Assembly (NCBI GenBank): GCA_945910425.1
Contig: CAMDYM010000012.1
Coordinates: 1-34,534 of the forward strand
DNA from: an uncultured Candidatus Melainabacteria bacterium
GTDB taxonomy: Bacteria > Cyanobacteriota > Vampirovibrionia > Gastranaerophilales > Gastranaerophilaceae
Length of the DNA: 34,534 bases
Reading direction: 5' to 3'
A program made the position numbers and the translations under genes. The notes under the pieces are model-generated. The model was not told the origin of the DNA. It saw only the letters and a program-made list of their open reading frames with translations, and made no database searches. Below, one piece after another: positions 1-8,017 of this stretch; the stretch's first letter is position 1, and every line of letters begins with the position of its first letter.

Positions 1-369
1 TTACAAAAAGATATTATTGCTAAAAAAGTTGTTCAAAAAATGAAAGCGGGAGAGTTAATTACTGATATTAATGATAAAAGACAATTTAAAAATAACCAAA
101 ACAACAACCCGCCATACACTCCAATGAGAAGTATAGGAGGTATACAGAAAAATGGATTACCGACAGGATATGCAACTTCAACCGATGATAATAATCATGT
201 TTTTACCCCGAATGAAATTGATAAAATGAGTGATGAAGAATTTAGTAAAAACGAAGCAACAATCATGCAACAACTAAAGAATGGTTTAATACAAAATGAA
301 CAATCAAAAACCGATTTTTCAGGTTATTCCAATCCTTTAACAGGCAGCAAACAAATATTTTCCCGTTAA
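1..369 (+). CDS. Hypothetical protein, 5'-partial, ended by an early stop
   Basis: The frame is open from base 1, so the N-terminus lies outside the window; the first internal ATG is at 40. The visible 122 codons are polar and Asn/Lys-rich, with no membrane segment and no domain I recognise. Near the end there is a segment reading roughly F-T-P-N-E-I-D-K-M-S-D-E-E-F-S-K-N-E. The TAA at 367-369 is followed in the same frame by a second, related segment (next entry), so this stop probably interrupts a longer gene. It converges on the HD-domain gene at 596. Function unknown. Confidence 0.6.
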   Translation, partial: LQKDIIAKKVVQKMKAGELITDINDKRQFKNNQNNNPPYTPMRSIGGIQKNGLPTGYATSTDDNNHVFTPNEIDKMSDEEFSKNEATIMQQLKNGLIQNEQSKTDFSGYSNPLTGSKQIFSR

Positions 370-561
370 GATATTGAAACAATGAGTAATGATGAATATT
401 CTCAAAACGAAAAAGCCATTAATGCTCAATTAAATTCTATTGGCATACCTACAAATAATGAATTAGAATCAAAAACAACATTTAACGGCGGAATCGTTTA
501 TGTAAATTCATACACGAGAAATGACGGAACTAAAGTAAAAGGATATTATAGAGCAAGATAA
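370..561 (+). pseudogene. In-frame continuation of the gene at 1-369, behind a nonsense codon
   Basis: Directly after the TAA at 367-369 the same frame stays open for 63 codons to a TAA at 559-561. It begins D-I-E-T-M-S-N-D-E-Y-S-Q-N-E, which repeats the segment just upstream of the stop (E-I-D-K-M-S-D-E-E-F-S-K-N-E). The stop falls where the first repeat has an N/E residue, so one base change in a GAA, CAA or AAA codon would explain it. The piece ends with a Y-T-R-x-D-G-T-x-V-K-G-Y-Y-R type tail, which I recall as a recurrent C-terminal motif in otherwise unrelated bacterial and phage proteins. Best read as the 3' part of a gene broken by a nonsense mutation; readthrough or a sequencing error cannot be excluded. 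Confidence 0.6.
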
Positions 562-569
562 AATTTATG

Positions 570-597
570 AAGGAGATGAAATCTCATCTCCTTTTTT
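570..597 (+). terminator. Rho-independent terminator
   Basis: A perfect 10-bp stem (AAGGAGATGA / TCATCTCCTT) with an AATC loop is followed by a T run at 594-597. It lies just after the left-edge gene and touches the stop codon of the convergent gene at 596, so it probably serves the plus strand. Confidence 0.8.
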
Positions 598-3052
598 ACA
601 CCAGAACATAAATCCTGTCATCATATTCCTTTGCTTTGGCAAGTTGTTCAGGTGTTATATGAACAACTAAAGCTTCAATTTTCGGGTTATAGACAACAAT
701 TTCGTTAGTATAACCATTTTCACCTTTTTCTCTCGGGCGTACTAATTCTGTTTGAATATTAGAAACCACTTGTTGGATTTCTTCTTTTTTAATTGTACGA
801 CCTGTTTTTAATGAAACATCAGAAACATCTTCAAGCTGTTCAAGATTACAAATATTTGTATAAAGTTCCAAATATTCTTCATCTGTCAAATTCAAACTTC
901 CTTTAATTTGATTTGAAATTACTTGTCTATCTTTTTTATTGTCCAAAAATCCTTGTTGCGGATCTTGAAGATACATTGCCCGTTTTGCATATTCTCTGCC
1001 GCGATGACCGCCTGTGCAGGAAACATCTTTTCCCGCAAGAACAATATTTGCGTTATTTCCGCTTACAATATATGAACCTGAATAATTATAACCTGTTGAA
1101 AATTTTTGTCTGCAATCAAGCAAACTTGTACTCAAACAAACTTCTTTACTATCATCACAAAGCGCTTCAAAATTACTTAAATCATCGCTTGAAGAGTGGC
1201 ACAGGAATTTTAAATCCTTAACTTTCGTACCTTTCGGATAACCGTATTTTTCAACAGACATTTCAGGATCGCGCAAGTCAAGATATCTTGTACCTGATGG
1301 TGTTTTATCATAATACTTATCATCTTTTGGCAGTTGGTTTACAAATAACGGAATACCTGTTTGGTTAATTGTTTCAATATTTCTATTTATTTGCGCAATT
1401 TTTTCAGGGTTTGGGTTATACTCAAATCCGGCAGAATTACTGTCCGCTTTTTCAAAAATTTCAGCCATTTTAAAATCATTCGGACGTCTGAAATCAAACG
1501 CGATATCCTCATTTGACCTGCCATCTACAAGCCAGTGACTGTGATTTATAAGATTATAAATCCGTTCTTTTTCATCAAAAGATAAATCTGTTTTCTTTAT
1601 AATTTCTTTTGCTAAAACAGCACTTTTCCTTGCATGACCTTCATCAACTTCTCCCTGAACTTTGCCAAAATCGTGGAACAGGGTTGCTGTCATTAATATT
1701 TTTTGTTCAGCAGGAGGTAACGATTTAAAGTTTTTATCATTCAAAATTCGTTTCATATCATCCATTGTATGATAATCTATACTATCACCGCGGTGCTGAG
1801 GTTTCCCGATAACAGACACAAATTCCGGGAACGCTTGAATTATATTATTTAATTCATTTTCCAAAACTTTATCGTTTGAATCTAACTTAACCTTATTCTC
1901 AAGCATGAATTTATTAACATATACTTGCCCCTGCTCAATTATATTTTTAAGATTATCATCAACTTCATCTTTGGTATCAGGATTCGGGAAGTTTATAATA
2001 TCATTAGCGGAATTTATCTTAAACCCGAAGTGTTCAAAAACTTTTTTCTTATCTTCATTTGACAAATTTTGAGTTAATTTATTGAAATCTTTGATAAATT
2101 CTTCCCTTGAATATTCTAAAGGAAAACCTTTTTCATACTTTTTAATATCTGTTTTATTAAGAGCTTTTGTTAAATTTTCAATACCATCAGATGATAAAAT
2201 TTTTTCAATTTTTGTTTTATCAACAGGAATTGAGCGGCAAGGAATATTCCGTCTTCGCGTATCCAAATTTTGAACTAATTCTTCATTTGAATCAACATTT
2301 CTTAAATCATTAACATACTCAAACTTTGTAAGTGGGGAATGTTTTGATAAGTTTTTAGCTTCTTCTATAGTCAAAGAGTCATAAGTCGGAAAAGCAAAAA
2401 CCAGAGATTGCATCAAATTTTTTTGCGCACTTGCCGAAAGATTATCAAAATTCTCATAGTTTTTTAATGTAGATACAAAAAAATTTAATTTAATCCTATC
2501 ATCAAGATATGAATTATCATGAGGCCTGTTACGGCTTATTCTAAAAATTTCATCAATATCTTCAGGTTGTAATTTGTCATACGCCAAGGCATTATAAACC
2601 TGCCCAAACCCCATTGTTTGCAAATATTTGGTTGTACCTTTTTTAGCTCCGTCAATTTGTACATTTTTTAAAATTGTATTATATTTTTTACTTACCAATT
2701 CATAATCATGTTTTGCTAATTCATTTATTAAATCTTTGTGCTTAAAAGCCTCTGAGTATGAGTCAACCGTACCGTTATCAACAAACAATTTCGCAATCTT
2801 AGCAGCATTAATTTTTTGTTTGGTTTCAGGACTATTAATCGTTTCATTTACCTGAGTTGCAACTTCTCTAACTTTATCGGCAATCTTACCAAAAATCCCC
2901 GAAGGTTTATTTCCAAATGGTCCGAAAGACGACACAAAAACATCAGGTTCCTGGTCTAAACTTACATAAGGCAGCGCAGAAGAAATACCAACAGCTCCCG
3001 CAATCCGACTTAAATTAACTTTATTAATACTATCTAATGAATTAATGTCCAT
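596..3052 (-). CDS. Large HD-domain phosphohydrolase-like protein with an unassigned C-terminal domain
   Basis: 818 residues, no signal peptide or clear membrane segment. A long helical, charged N-terminal part (1-400) precedes an HD metal-dependent phosphohydrolase region at about 425-540. Visible metal ligands are H428 (Y-H-T-M-D-D), H460-D461 (L-F-H-D-F-G-K-V), H473, H504/H506 and D537. The pattern resembles the HD domains attached to tRNA nucleotidyltransferases, but no nucleotidyltransferase domain is present. The C-terminal part (about 590-818) has C-H-S-S-S, L-S-T-S-L-L and N-E-I-V-V-Y-N-P motifs that loosely recall ADP-ribosyltransferase-like folds; this is a guess. The start has only a weak GGGGA upstream. 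The gene stands alone, divergent from 3159. Substrate unknown. Confidence 0.7.
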   Translation of the reverse strand: MDINSLDSINKVNLSRIAGAVGISSALPYVSLDQEPDVFVSSFGPFGNKPSGIFGKIADKVREVATQVNETINSPETKQKINAAKIAKLFVDNGTVDSYSEAFKHKDLINELAKHDYELVSKKYNTILKNVQIDGAKKGTTKYLQTMGFGQVYNALAYDKLQPEDIDEIFRISRNRPHDNSYLDDRIKLNFFVSTLKNYENFDNLSASAQKNLMQSLVFAFPTYDSLTIEEAKNLSKHSPLTKFEYVNDLRNVDSNEELVQNLDTRRRNIPCRSIPVDKTKIEKILSSDGIENLTKALNKTDIKKYEKGFPLEYSREEFIKDFNKLTQNLSNEDKKKVFEHFGFKINSANDIINFPNPDTKDEVDDNLKNIIEQGQVYVNKFMLENKVKLDSNDKVLENELNNIIQAFPEFVSVIGKPQHRGDSIDYHTMDDMKRILNDKNFKSLPPAEQKILMTATLFHDFGKVQGEVDEGHARKSAVLAKEIIKKTDLSFDEKERIYNLINHSHWLVDGRSNEDIAFDFRRPNDFKMAEIFEKADSNSAGFEYNPNPEKIAQINRNIETINQTGIPLFVNQLPKDDKYYDKTPSGTRYLDLRDPEMSVEKYGYPKGTKVKDLKFLCHSSSDDLSNFEALCDDSKEVCLSTSLLDCRQKFSTGYNYSGSYIVSGNNANIVLAGKDVSCTGGHRGREYAKRAMYLQDPQQGFLDNKKDRQVISNQIKGSLNLTDEEYLELYTNICNLEQLEDVSDVSLKTGRTIKKEEIQQVVSNIQTELVRPREKGENGYTNEIVVYNPKIEALVVHITPEQLAKAKEYDDRIYVLV

Positions 3053-3158
3053 TAAATTTCCCCAAAATAAGCTTACTTATATATAAAGTAAAAATTTTAA
3101 TAAAAATTGCTTTTTAAAGGTTTTAATGTTAATATATAAAGCATTCGTGAGGGATTAG

Positions 3159-3869
3159 ATGAAACGAAATTTCTTAGGGCAATATTTAAACAAAATCGCA
3201 AATTTTCCTGCTTGGGCAAAGGAAATTATTTATAACAAATTATCAGAAGATATTAGGGATGAAAACCCATCATACGTTTTTGCAACATACAAACCTGTTT
3301 TGACATATAAAGGCAGATGTGAACTTGATTTTAAAAAATCAGGATTTGACACAAATATCTATAATATTCTTGAATCCTGCGACAGAGATTACGCAATTTC
3401 AGAGATTGCATTAAATACTTACCTGTCTTTAGAAGAAATCGCAACATACTTTTTATTTTGCGTAGACGAGGGCTTCCTTGAACTTCCCGATGATTCACGA
3501 ATTCTTAACCTTGCAGGGTTTTTAACAGGTAAATTCAGGACGGGCGAATACTTTGTTAATAACGGCACAATTTCAGAATCTCAACTTGATGATGTTATTT
3601 CTAAGCAAGAAAATACCCATTCAAATAAAAAATTCGGACAATATTTAATTGATTCGGGGTTTATTTCTCAAAAACAGCTTGATATTATCTTAAACATTAA
3701 AGAAGAAGCAAAAAAAAGATTTATCTTAGACCATAACGAAATCCCGAAAGTTTCCGAAGCAATTCAAAACGAATACGAAAAACAAATAGAACATTTAAAA
3801 TCCGAAAACCAACAGTTAAAATCAAAATTAGAACAATTATTAACCATAGTGAGAAAAAATAATGATTAA
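3159..3869 (+). CDS. MshEN / T2SSE-N-like protein with coiled-coil tail
   Basis: 236 residues, cytoplasmic. Residues 50-112 look like a small helical/winged domain. R127-Q150 and K158-K181 are two consecutive 24-residue motifs with the R-x-G-x-x-(L/F)-x-x-x-G-x-I-x-x-x-x-L pattern of MshEN (the N-terminal domain of MshE/PilB/GspE-type ATPases). That domain binds cyclic di-GMP in some type IV pilus and type II secretion ATPases. No ATPase domain follows; instead there is a heptad-rich coiled coil at about 203-231. The gene overlaps the asparaginase gene by 8 bp, so the two are probably cotranscribed. A role as a c-di-GMP-responsive adaptor is inference; both motifs deviate from the R-L-G consensus (R-T-G and K-F-G). 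Confidence 0.6.
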   Translation: MKRNFLGQYLNKIANFPAWAKEIIYNKLSEDIRDENPSYVFATYKPVLTYKGRCELDFKKSGFDTNIYNILESCDRDYAISEIALNTYLSLEEIATYFLFCVDEGFLELPDDSRILNLAGFLTGKFRTGEYFVNNGTISESQLDDVISKQENTHSNKKFGQYLIDSGFISQKQLDIILNIKEEAKKRFILDHNEIPKVSEAIQNEYEKQIEHLKSENQQLKSKLEQLLTIVRKNND

Positions 3870-4815
3870 AAATACAGAACCCGCAAAACTTGTAACCTAT
3901 AACAGAGATGGGCTTATTGAACGAGAACACTTCGGATACATTGTCAGATGCAATAAAATAAAAACCGTTGAAAAAGTCGGTGATGACAAAAATTATCCGT
4001 TTTACATTCGTTCTTGCGCTAAGCCTTTACAAGCTTCATTAATAATTGATTATGAACTTGATAAAAAATTTAACTTAACAGATGAAGAAATTGCCGTATG
4101 TTCAGCCTCTCATGCGGGAGAAAAAGTTCATACAGATATTGTTAAAGGTATATTAGAAAAATTTGAGATTTCAGAAAACAAATTAAAATGCGGAAACCAC
4201 GAACCCATATCAAGAAGCGCTCAGGATGAATTATTACTTAACGGCAAAACCGCAACGGCTATACACAATAATTGTTCAGGCAAACACGCAATGATGCTCG
4301 GATTATGTAAGTTAAACGACTGGGATATGGATAATTACGATAATATAAATCATCCGCTGCAAAAAGCAATTCTGGGAAAAATTTATGAACTTTGCGAAAT
4401 CAAAACACAATACCAGATAACAAAAGACGGGTGCGGAGTTCCGGTTCCTTCAATGCCGTTAGAAAACCTTGCAAAAGGTTATTTAAATCTTTTCTGCAAC
4501 CCGAAATATGAAAGAATTAAAAACGCATTTTTGAATAATTCATACATTATAGGCGGTGAAAACAGAACTGATACAAAGATTATTGAAAAAACAGAAAATC
4601 TTATTGCAAAAGTTGGAGCAGGCGGACTTTGCGTTGTTGTTAATCTTGAACTTGAAGAAGCTTTTGTTGTTAAAATTTGTGACACAGATATGACCGCAAG
4701 AGAATTTGTAACCGTTGACTTAATCAATAACCTGCATTGGGGACATATTGATTTGTCACATGATATTTTGACAATCAACGGAGATAAAATCGGCAAAGTT
4801 GTAACGCTGTTGTAA
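3862..4815 (+). CDS. L-asparaginase II family protein
   Basis: 317 residues of the Asparaginase_II family (the Rhizobium etli AsnA-like, thermolabile type, unrelated to E. coli AnsB), which hydrolyses L-asparagine to aspartate and ammonia in the cytoplasm. Family landmarks are all present: S51-x-x-K54 (S-C-A-K-P-L-Q), S81 and S83 (C-S-A-S-H-A-G), C138 (N-N-C-S-G-K-H-A), C191 (D-G-C-G-V-P) and K250 (K-V-G-A-G-G). The two cysteines are the conserved metal/substrate-site pair in the characterised enzyme. Length is close to normal for the family. The ATG overlaps the end of the preceding gene, suggesting translational coupling. A sodium/amino-acid symporter follows under what looks like its own promoter, so amino-acid nitrogen use is a plausible shared theme. 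Confidence 0.88.
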   Translation: MIKNTEPAKLVTYNRDGLIEREHFGYIVRCNKIKTVEKVGDDKNYPFYIRSCAKPLQASLIIDYELDKKFNLTDEEIAVCSASHAGEKVHTDIVKGILEKFEISENKLKCGNHEPISRSAQDELLLNGKTATAIHNNCSGKHAMMLGLCKLNDWDMDNYDNINHPLQKAILGKIYELCEIKTQYQITKDGCGVPVPSMPLENLAKGYLNLFCNPKYERIKNAFLNNSYIIGGENRTDTKIIEKTENLIAKVGAGGLCVVVNLELEEAFVVKICDTDMTAREFVTVDLINNLHWGHIDLSHDILTINGDKIGKVVTLL

Positions 4816-4832
4816 CATAATTTTACTCATTT

Positions 4833-4861
4833 TTAATGATTTAACATGTTTTTGCTATACT
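4833..4861 (+). promoter_or_regulatory. Possible promoter of the symporter gene
   Basis: An extended -10 (TGC-TATACT, 4853-4861) sits in the asparaginase-symporter gap. The -35 is poor (TTAATG at 4833-4838, 17-bp spacer). About 65 nt of leader would follow. Confidence 0.35.
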
Positions 4862-4934
4862 ATTAGTAAGTATGGTTGGATTTACCCTATTATCAGGGAT
4901 AGAACCTTTTATAGTCGAAAGGAAAAACTAAAAA

Positions 4935-6479
4935 ATGAAGAAACTTATGACTTTTTTGATGACACTTTTATTAAGCGTACAGTCTGCTAATGCAATGAGT
5001 GTTGATGATTTTATTAACCAAAATATTGCACCTTTTACTGACAAAATCGCTAAAATTATTTTCTTCCCTATACCTGTGGCAGGAAATAATGTTCCATTAA
5101 TTATTTTTTGGATACTTTTTGCAGGGATATTTTTTACATTATATTTCAAAGGAATATCCGTTTGGGGATTCAAACATGCAATTGATACGGTAACAAAACC
5201 TTCAGAAAAAGGTGAAGGTGATTGCGGTGAAGTTTCTTCATTCCAGGCTCTTGCAACAGCACTATCAGGAACCATCGGTATCGGAAGTATTGCAGGGGTT
5301 GCAATTTCTATTTCAATCGGCGGACCCGGAGCTGCTTTTTGGATATTTTTCGGAGCACTTTTAGGTATGTCTATAAAATTTGTCGAAGCAACATTAGCTG
5401 TTAAATACAGAAGATTTAACTCTGACGGTTCAGTATCAGGCGGTCCGATGCACTATATTGCTCACGGTTTAACCAGAAAAAATATGCGCTGGTTAGGTCA
5501 ACCGCTATCTGTAATCTTTGCAATTCTTTGTATTGGTGGAGGTATTACAGGCGGTAATATGATTCAAATTAACCAAACCGCACACCAAATTATATTTATT
5601 ACAGGCGGAGAACACAGTATTTTCCACGGATTCACCTGGGTTATCGGTGTTATTGCAGCAATACTCATCGGTTTAGTTGTAATGGGCGGTATTAAAAGCA
5701 TTGCTAAAGTTACAACAATTTTAACTCCGACAATGTGCGCTTTATATATTATTTCAGGAACTATCGTAATACTTGCTAATTTTGCAAATATTCCTCACGC
5801 TATAGGTTTAATTATTAAAGAAGCATTTTGCCCAACAGCAGTTGCAGGCGGAGTTTTTGGCACAATCATTATCGGTCTAAGACGTTCTGTCCAATCAAAC
5901 GAAGCAGGAACAGGGGCTGCCGCTATTGTTTATGCTACCGCTCAAACTAAAGAACCTGTTTCTCAAGGTTTTGTAGCATTACTTGAAACATTTTTAACAG
6001 GCGTTCTTTGTTTATTTACTTCTTTTGCAATTATTTTCTCAGGAGTATTAAATACAACACAAATCGGTAAAATTTCCGGAATAGAACTTGCATCAAATGC
6101 TTTCCAATCAGTAATTCCGTTCTTCCCGATTATTCTTTCAATAATTGCGGTACTGTTTGCAATGTCAACACTAATCAGCTGGGCATACTACGGTCAGAAA
6201 GCTTGGACTTTTCTTTTAGGTGAAGGTAAAAAACGTGTATTAACATTCAACTTAATCTACTGTTTATTTATCGTAATCGGTTCGGCTATGAACGTTCAAT
6301 CAATTATCGATATAACAGATGCTATGATGATTGCAATGTGCGTTCCAAATATTATCGTACTTTATATCTTAGCTCCTGAAGTTAAAAAAGACTTAAAAGC
6401 TTATTGCCAAAAATATAAGATTGCCAAATTTGTAAATCATAAATGGATTGCAGAAGCAGAAGCTGTAAAAGTTAAATAA
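4935..6479 (+). CDS. Sodium:alanine/glycine symporter, AGCS family
   Basis: 514-residue integral membrane protein of the alanine/glycine:cation symporter family, importing small neutral amino acids with Na+. It starts with a hydrophobic, signal-like stretch ending S-A-N-A, then shows about ten membrane helices. Family signatures include G-T-I-G-I-G-S-I-A-G-V near the first core helices, V-S-G-G-P-M-H-Y-I and the strongly conserved S-N-E-A-G-T-G-A-A-A-I, then an N-terminal-like A-T-A-Q-T-K-E-P-V-S-Q-G segment. Length is typical (about 450-540). The RBS GAAAGGA lies about 9 nt before the ATG. An ACT-domain gene starts 18 bp downstream and is probably in the same transcript. Substrate among alanine, glycine or glutamine cannot be decided from sequence. 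Confidence 0.9.
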   Translation: MKKLMTFLMTLLLSVQSANAMSVDDFINQNIAPFTDKIAKIIFFPIPVAGNNVPLIIFWILFAGIFFTLYFKGISVWGFKHAIDTVTKPSEKGEGDCGEVSSFQALATALSGTIGIGSIAGVAISISIGGPGAAFWIFFGALLGMSIKFVEATLAVKYRRFNSDGSVSGGPMHYIAHGLTRKNMRWLGQPLSVIFAILCIGGGITGGNMIQINQTAHQIIFITGGEHSIFHGFTWVIGVIAAILIGLVVMGGIKSIAKVTTILTPTMCALYIISGTIVILANFANIPHAIGLIIKEAFCPTAVAGGVFGTIIIGLRRSVQSNEAGTGAAAIVYATAQTKEPVSQGFVALLETFLTGVLCLFTSFAIIFSGVLNTTQIGKISGIELASNAFQSVIPFFPIILSIIAVLFAMSTLISWAYYGQKAWTFLLGEGKKRVLTFNLIYCLFIVIGSAMNVQSIIDITDAMMIAMCVPNIIVLYILAPEVKKDLKAYCQKYKIAKFVNHKWIAEAEAVKVK

Positions 6480-6497
6480 GAAAGGAAATAAAACAAA

Positions 6498-6773
6498 ATG
6501 TCAGATTTGATTATTGTAACAGTTTCAGGTGTAGACAATGTGGGTATTGTTGCCAAAGTAACAGCAACAATGGCCGAGTATACCGTTAATATTGAAGATA
6601 TTAAACAAACTTTAATGCAAGGGCATTTTGTAATGTTTATGTTATGCGACATTTCAAAATCAGATTATTCATTCAAGGAAATCAAAGAAGCGTTGACAAA
6701 CTGCGGAAAAGAAATGGGAATGGAAGTTTGGATACAGAAAAAAGAAATTGTCGATAATATGCACAAGATATAA
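6498..6773 (+). CDS. ACT-domain protein (UPF0237/GcvR-like)
   Basis: 91 residues that are essentially one ACT domain: L-I-I-V-T-V-S-G-x-D-N-V-G-I-V-A-K-V at the N-terminus, then N-I-E-D-I-K-Q and a second beta-alpha-beta half. ACT domains bind amino acids and regulate enzymes or transcription; the one-domain UPF0237 type has no settled role. It follows the symporter gene by 18 bp, which suggests a regulatory or sensing role linked to amino-acid uptake (inference). Confidence 0.82.
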   Translation: MSDLIIVTVSGVDNVGIVAKVTATMAEYTVNIEDIKQTLMQGHFVMFMLCDISKSDYSFKEIKEALTNCGKEMGMEVWIQKKEIVDNMHKI

Positions 6774-6777
6774 GTTT

Positions 6778-6814
6778 AGTCTATAGGTTAATAAGTCCAT
6801 AAGACGATAAGTTC
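6778..6814 (+). repeat. Dispersed intergenic repeat, copy A
   Basis: Holds the blocks TAAGTCCATA and AAGACGATAAGTTC plus a GTCTATAGG block. The same blocks, rearranged and in reverse orientation, occur at 23742-23772. Confidence 0.5.
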
Positions 6815-6823
6815 TTTACAATA

Positions 6824-6848
6824 TGTGGATTGGGCTTTCAGCCCCACA
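6824..6848. other. GC-rich hairpin beyond the rnpB terminator
   Basis: Stem GGGCT/AGCCC with a TTC loop, extended by TGTG/CACA across a 4-nt bulge. It lies between the ACT-domain gene and the strong terminator at 6853-6886; it could be a second termination or RNA-end structure for the plus-strand operon. Confidence 0.35.
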
Positions 6849-6852
6849 AAAC

Positions 6853-6886
6853 AAAATTGGTTGAGGTTTCTACCTCAACCAATTTT
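6853..6886. terminator. Bidirectional terminator between the ACT-domain gene and rnpB
   Basis: A perfect 15-bp inverted repeat (arms AAAATTGGTTGAGGT and ACCTCAACCAATTTT) with a TTCT loop. T-rich tracts follow on both strands, so it can end both the symporter operon (plus) and rnpB (minus). Confidence 0.85.
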
Positions 6887-6896
6887 TATAAAAAAT

Positions 6897-7289
6897 AAAG
6901 CAGTCCGTAAGCCGTGTTCTGTTTTAGATAATCATCTGTCTGGGGATAGGATTACTCCTAAACTCTAGCGATTTTTTCCGAAGTTGGCGAACAACCTTTA
7001 TAACCTTCGACTCAATCTTGCATCCGACCGGGGTTTACCTGGCTGAAGCCTTCCGACTTCACCGGTGAAGCTCTTAACTCACCGTTGCACCATCGCCTGT
7101 GATTTCCCTCTTTCTTTAGAAGAGGGTTAAGGTGAGGGTTTCCCCTTACCCGTTTAATCCATCGGCAGTCTACATTTCTGTGGCACTATCCGCCGCCTCA
7201 CGACGCCCGGAGTTTCTCCGGCGGCCTGTTCTGGGATGCACGGACTTTCCTCACTTAAATTACTCTAAGCGCGATTATCCGACTGCTTT
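6897..7289 (-). ncRNA. rnpB: RNase P RNA, bacterial type A
   Basis: The catalytic RNA of RNase P, which removes tRNA 5' leaders. Read on the minus strand, the 5' part has the conserved GAGGAAAGTCCGTGC, then GTGCCACAGAAA, TGCCGATGG and AGTTAAGAGC; the 3' part has ACAGAACACGGCTTA. The ends pair as P1 (AAAGCAGTC / GACTGCTTT), which sets the limits. The segment at the position of helix P12 is enlarged and contains two extra hairpins (roughly 7093-7160). The gene starts only 5 bp after the stop of the prepilin gene, so its promoter must lie inside that gene's last codons, or it is cotranscribed. The terminator is at 6853-6886. Confidence 0.95.
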
Positions 7290-7294
7290 ATTTA

Positions 7295-7957
7295 TTATTC
7301 TGTTACATCTTTTGTAATGGTTACAGCATCTATTGCCCAGGTATCCGCATCGTCGATTTTAACACGACCGTCAGCGTATACCCTCATTGTAAACCTGTCA
7401 TAGTTCGTTCCTGTTCCGACAGTACCGCCTATTTTTGCGGCTGATGTTGATTGACCTAAATTCGGTCCTCCGTCGGTACCGTTTACATCTGCAACAACTT
7501 CTATATATTGATCAGGATCATCTTTCGTTCCTAACTTGCTGCCTTTTACAATATGCCAGGTTATACTGTTTTGAGTATAATCAGTATCTGTAGAACCTGA
7601 TATACCTAACTTATCTAAAAATAGTGTTGCGAATTTTGTTTCAGCATCACCTTCAGTTAATATAGTACCTGTATTGTCTTTACCACCCCATCTTGAGCAG
7701 TTCGGATACCCGAAACCATCATCAAAACCAACTCTTACACCTGAAGAATAAGATGTTTTATCAGGATAGCATCCTTCATCATTTATCAATTCACTCACTA
7801 AGGTTTGAGTCGCATAATAAGCTCTTTTTGCCATAATAACATTCTGATTAGGAAGAATGTTAAAAATTACAGGCAATAAAATTGCACAAAGTACAGCGAT
7901 AACACCTAATGCGACCAACAATTCCGTAAGCGTAAACGCTTTATTACATCTTTTCAT
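7295..7957 (-). CDS. Type IV prepilin / pseudopilin
   Basis: 220 residues with a class III prepilin leader M-K-R-C-N-K-A ahead of F-T-L-T-E-L-L-V-A-L-G (Ala at -1, Phe at +1, Glu at +5) and a hydrophobic helix to about residue 33. Prepilin peptidase would cut after A7. The soluble part has two Cys, and near the C-terminus a D-V-N-G-T-D-G-G-P-N ... Y-D-R-F-T-M-R-V-Y-A-D-G segment shared in outline with the prepilins at 18875 and 25207. Unlike those it has no XRE gene beside it; it is driven by a near-consensus promoter at 7989-8017. RBS GAGGATT lies upstream of the ATG. rnpB follows directly. Confidence 0.85.
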   Translation of the reverse strand: MKRCNKAFTLTELLVALGVIAVLCAILLPVIFNILPNQNVIMAKRAYYATQTLVSELINDEGCYPDKTSYSSGVRVGFDDGFGYPNCSRWGGKDNTGTILTEGDAETKFATLFLDKLGISGSTDTDYTQNSITWHIVKGSKLGTKDDPDQYIEVVADVNGTDGGPNLGQSTSAAKIGGTVGTGTNYDRFTMRVYADGRVKIDDADTWAIDAVTITKDVTE

Positions 7958-7988
7958 CTCTTAAAATCCTCAATTCAAGTATATTTTA

Positions 7989-8017
7989 ATTATATCATAT
8001 CGGGTTGTATTTTTCAA
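7989..8017 (-). promoter_or_regulatory. Sigma-70-type promoter of the prepilin gene
   Basis: On the minus strand: TTGAAA (8012-8017), 17-bp spacer, TATAAT (7989-7994), with a TGA just before the -10. The leader would be about 25 nt. Confidence 0.65.

Noticed and set aside
913-1221. Plus-strand frame of 102 codons
   Set aside because: Antisense shadow within the HD-domain gene, no RBS or family.
7132-7317. Plus-strand open frame of 61 codons
   Set aside because: It lies almost wholly inside the RNase P RNA gene on the other strand; no RBS and no protein-like pattern.
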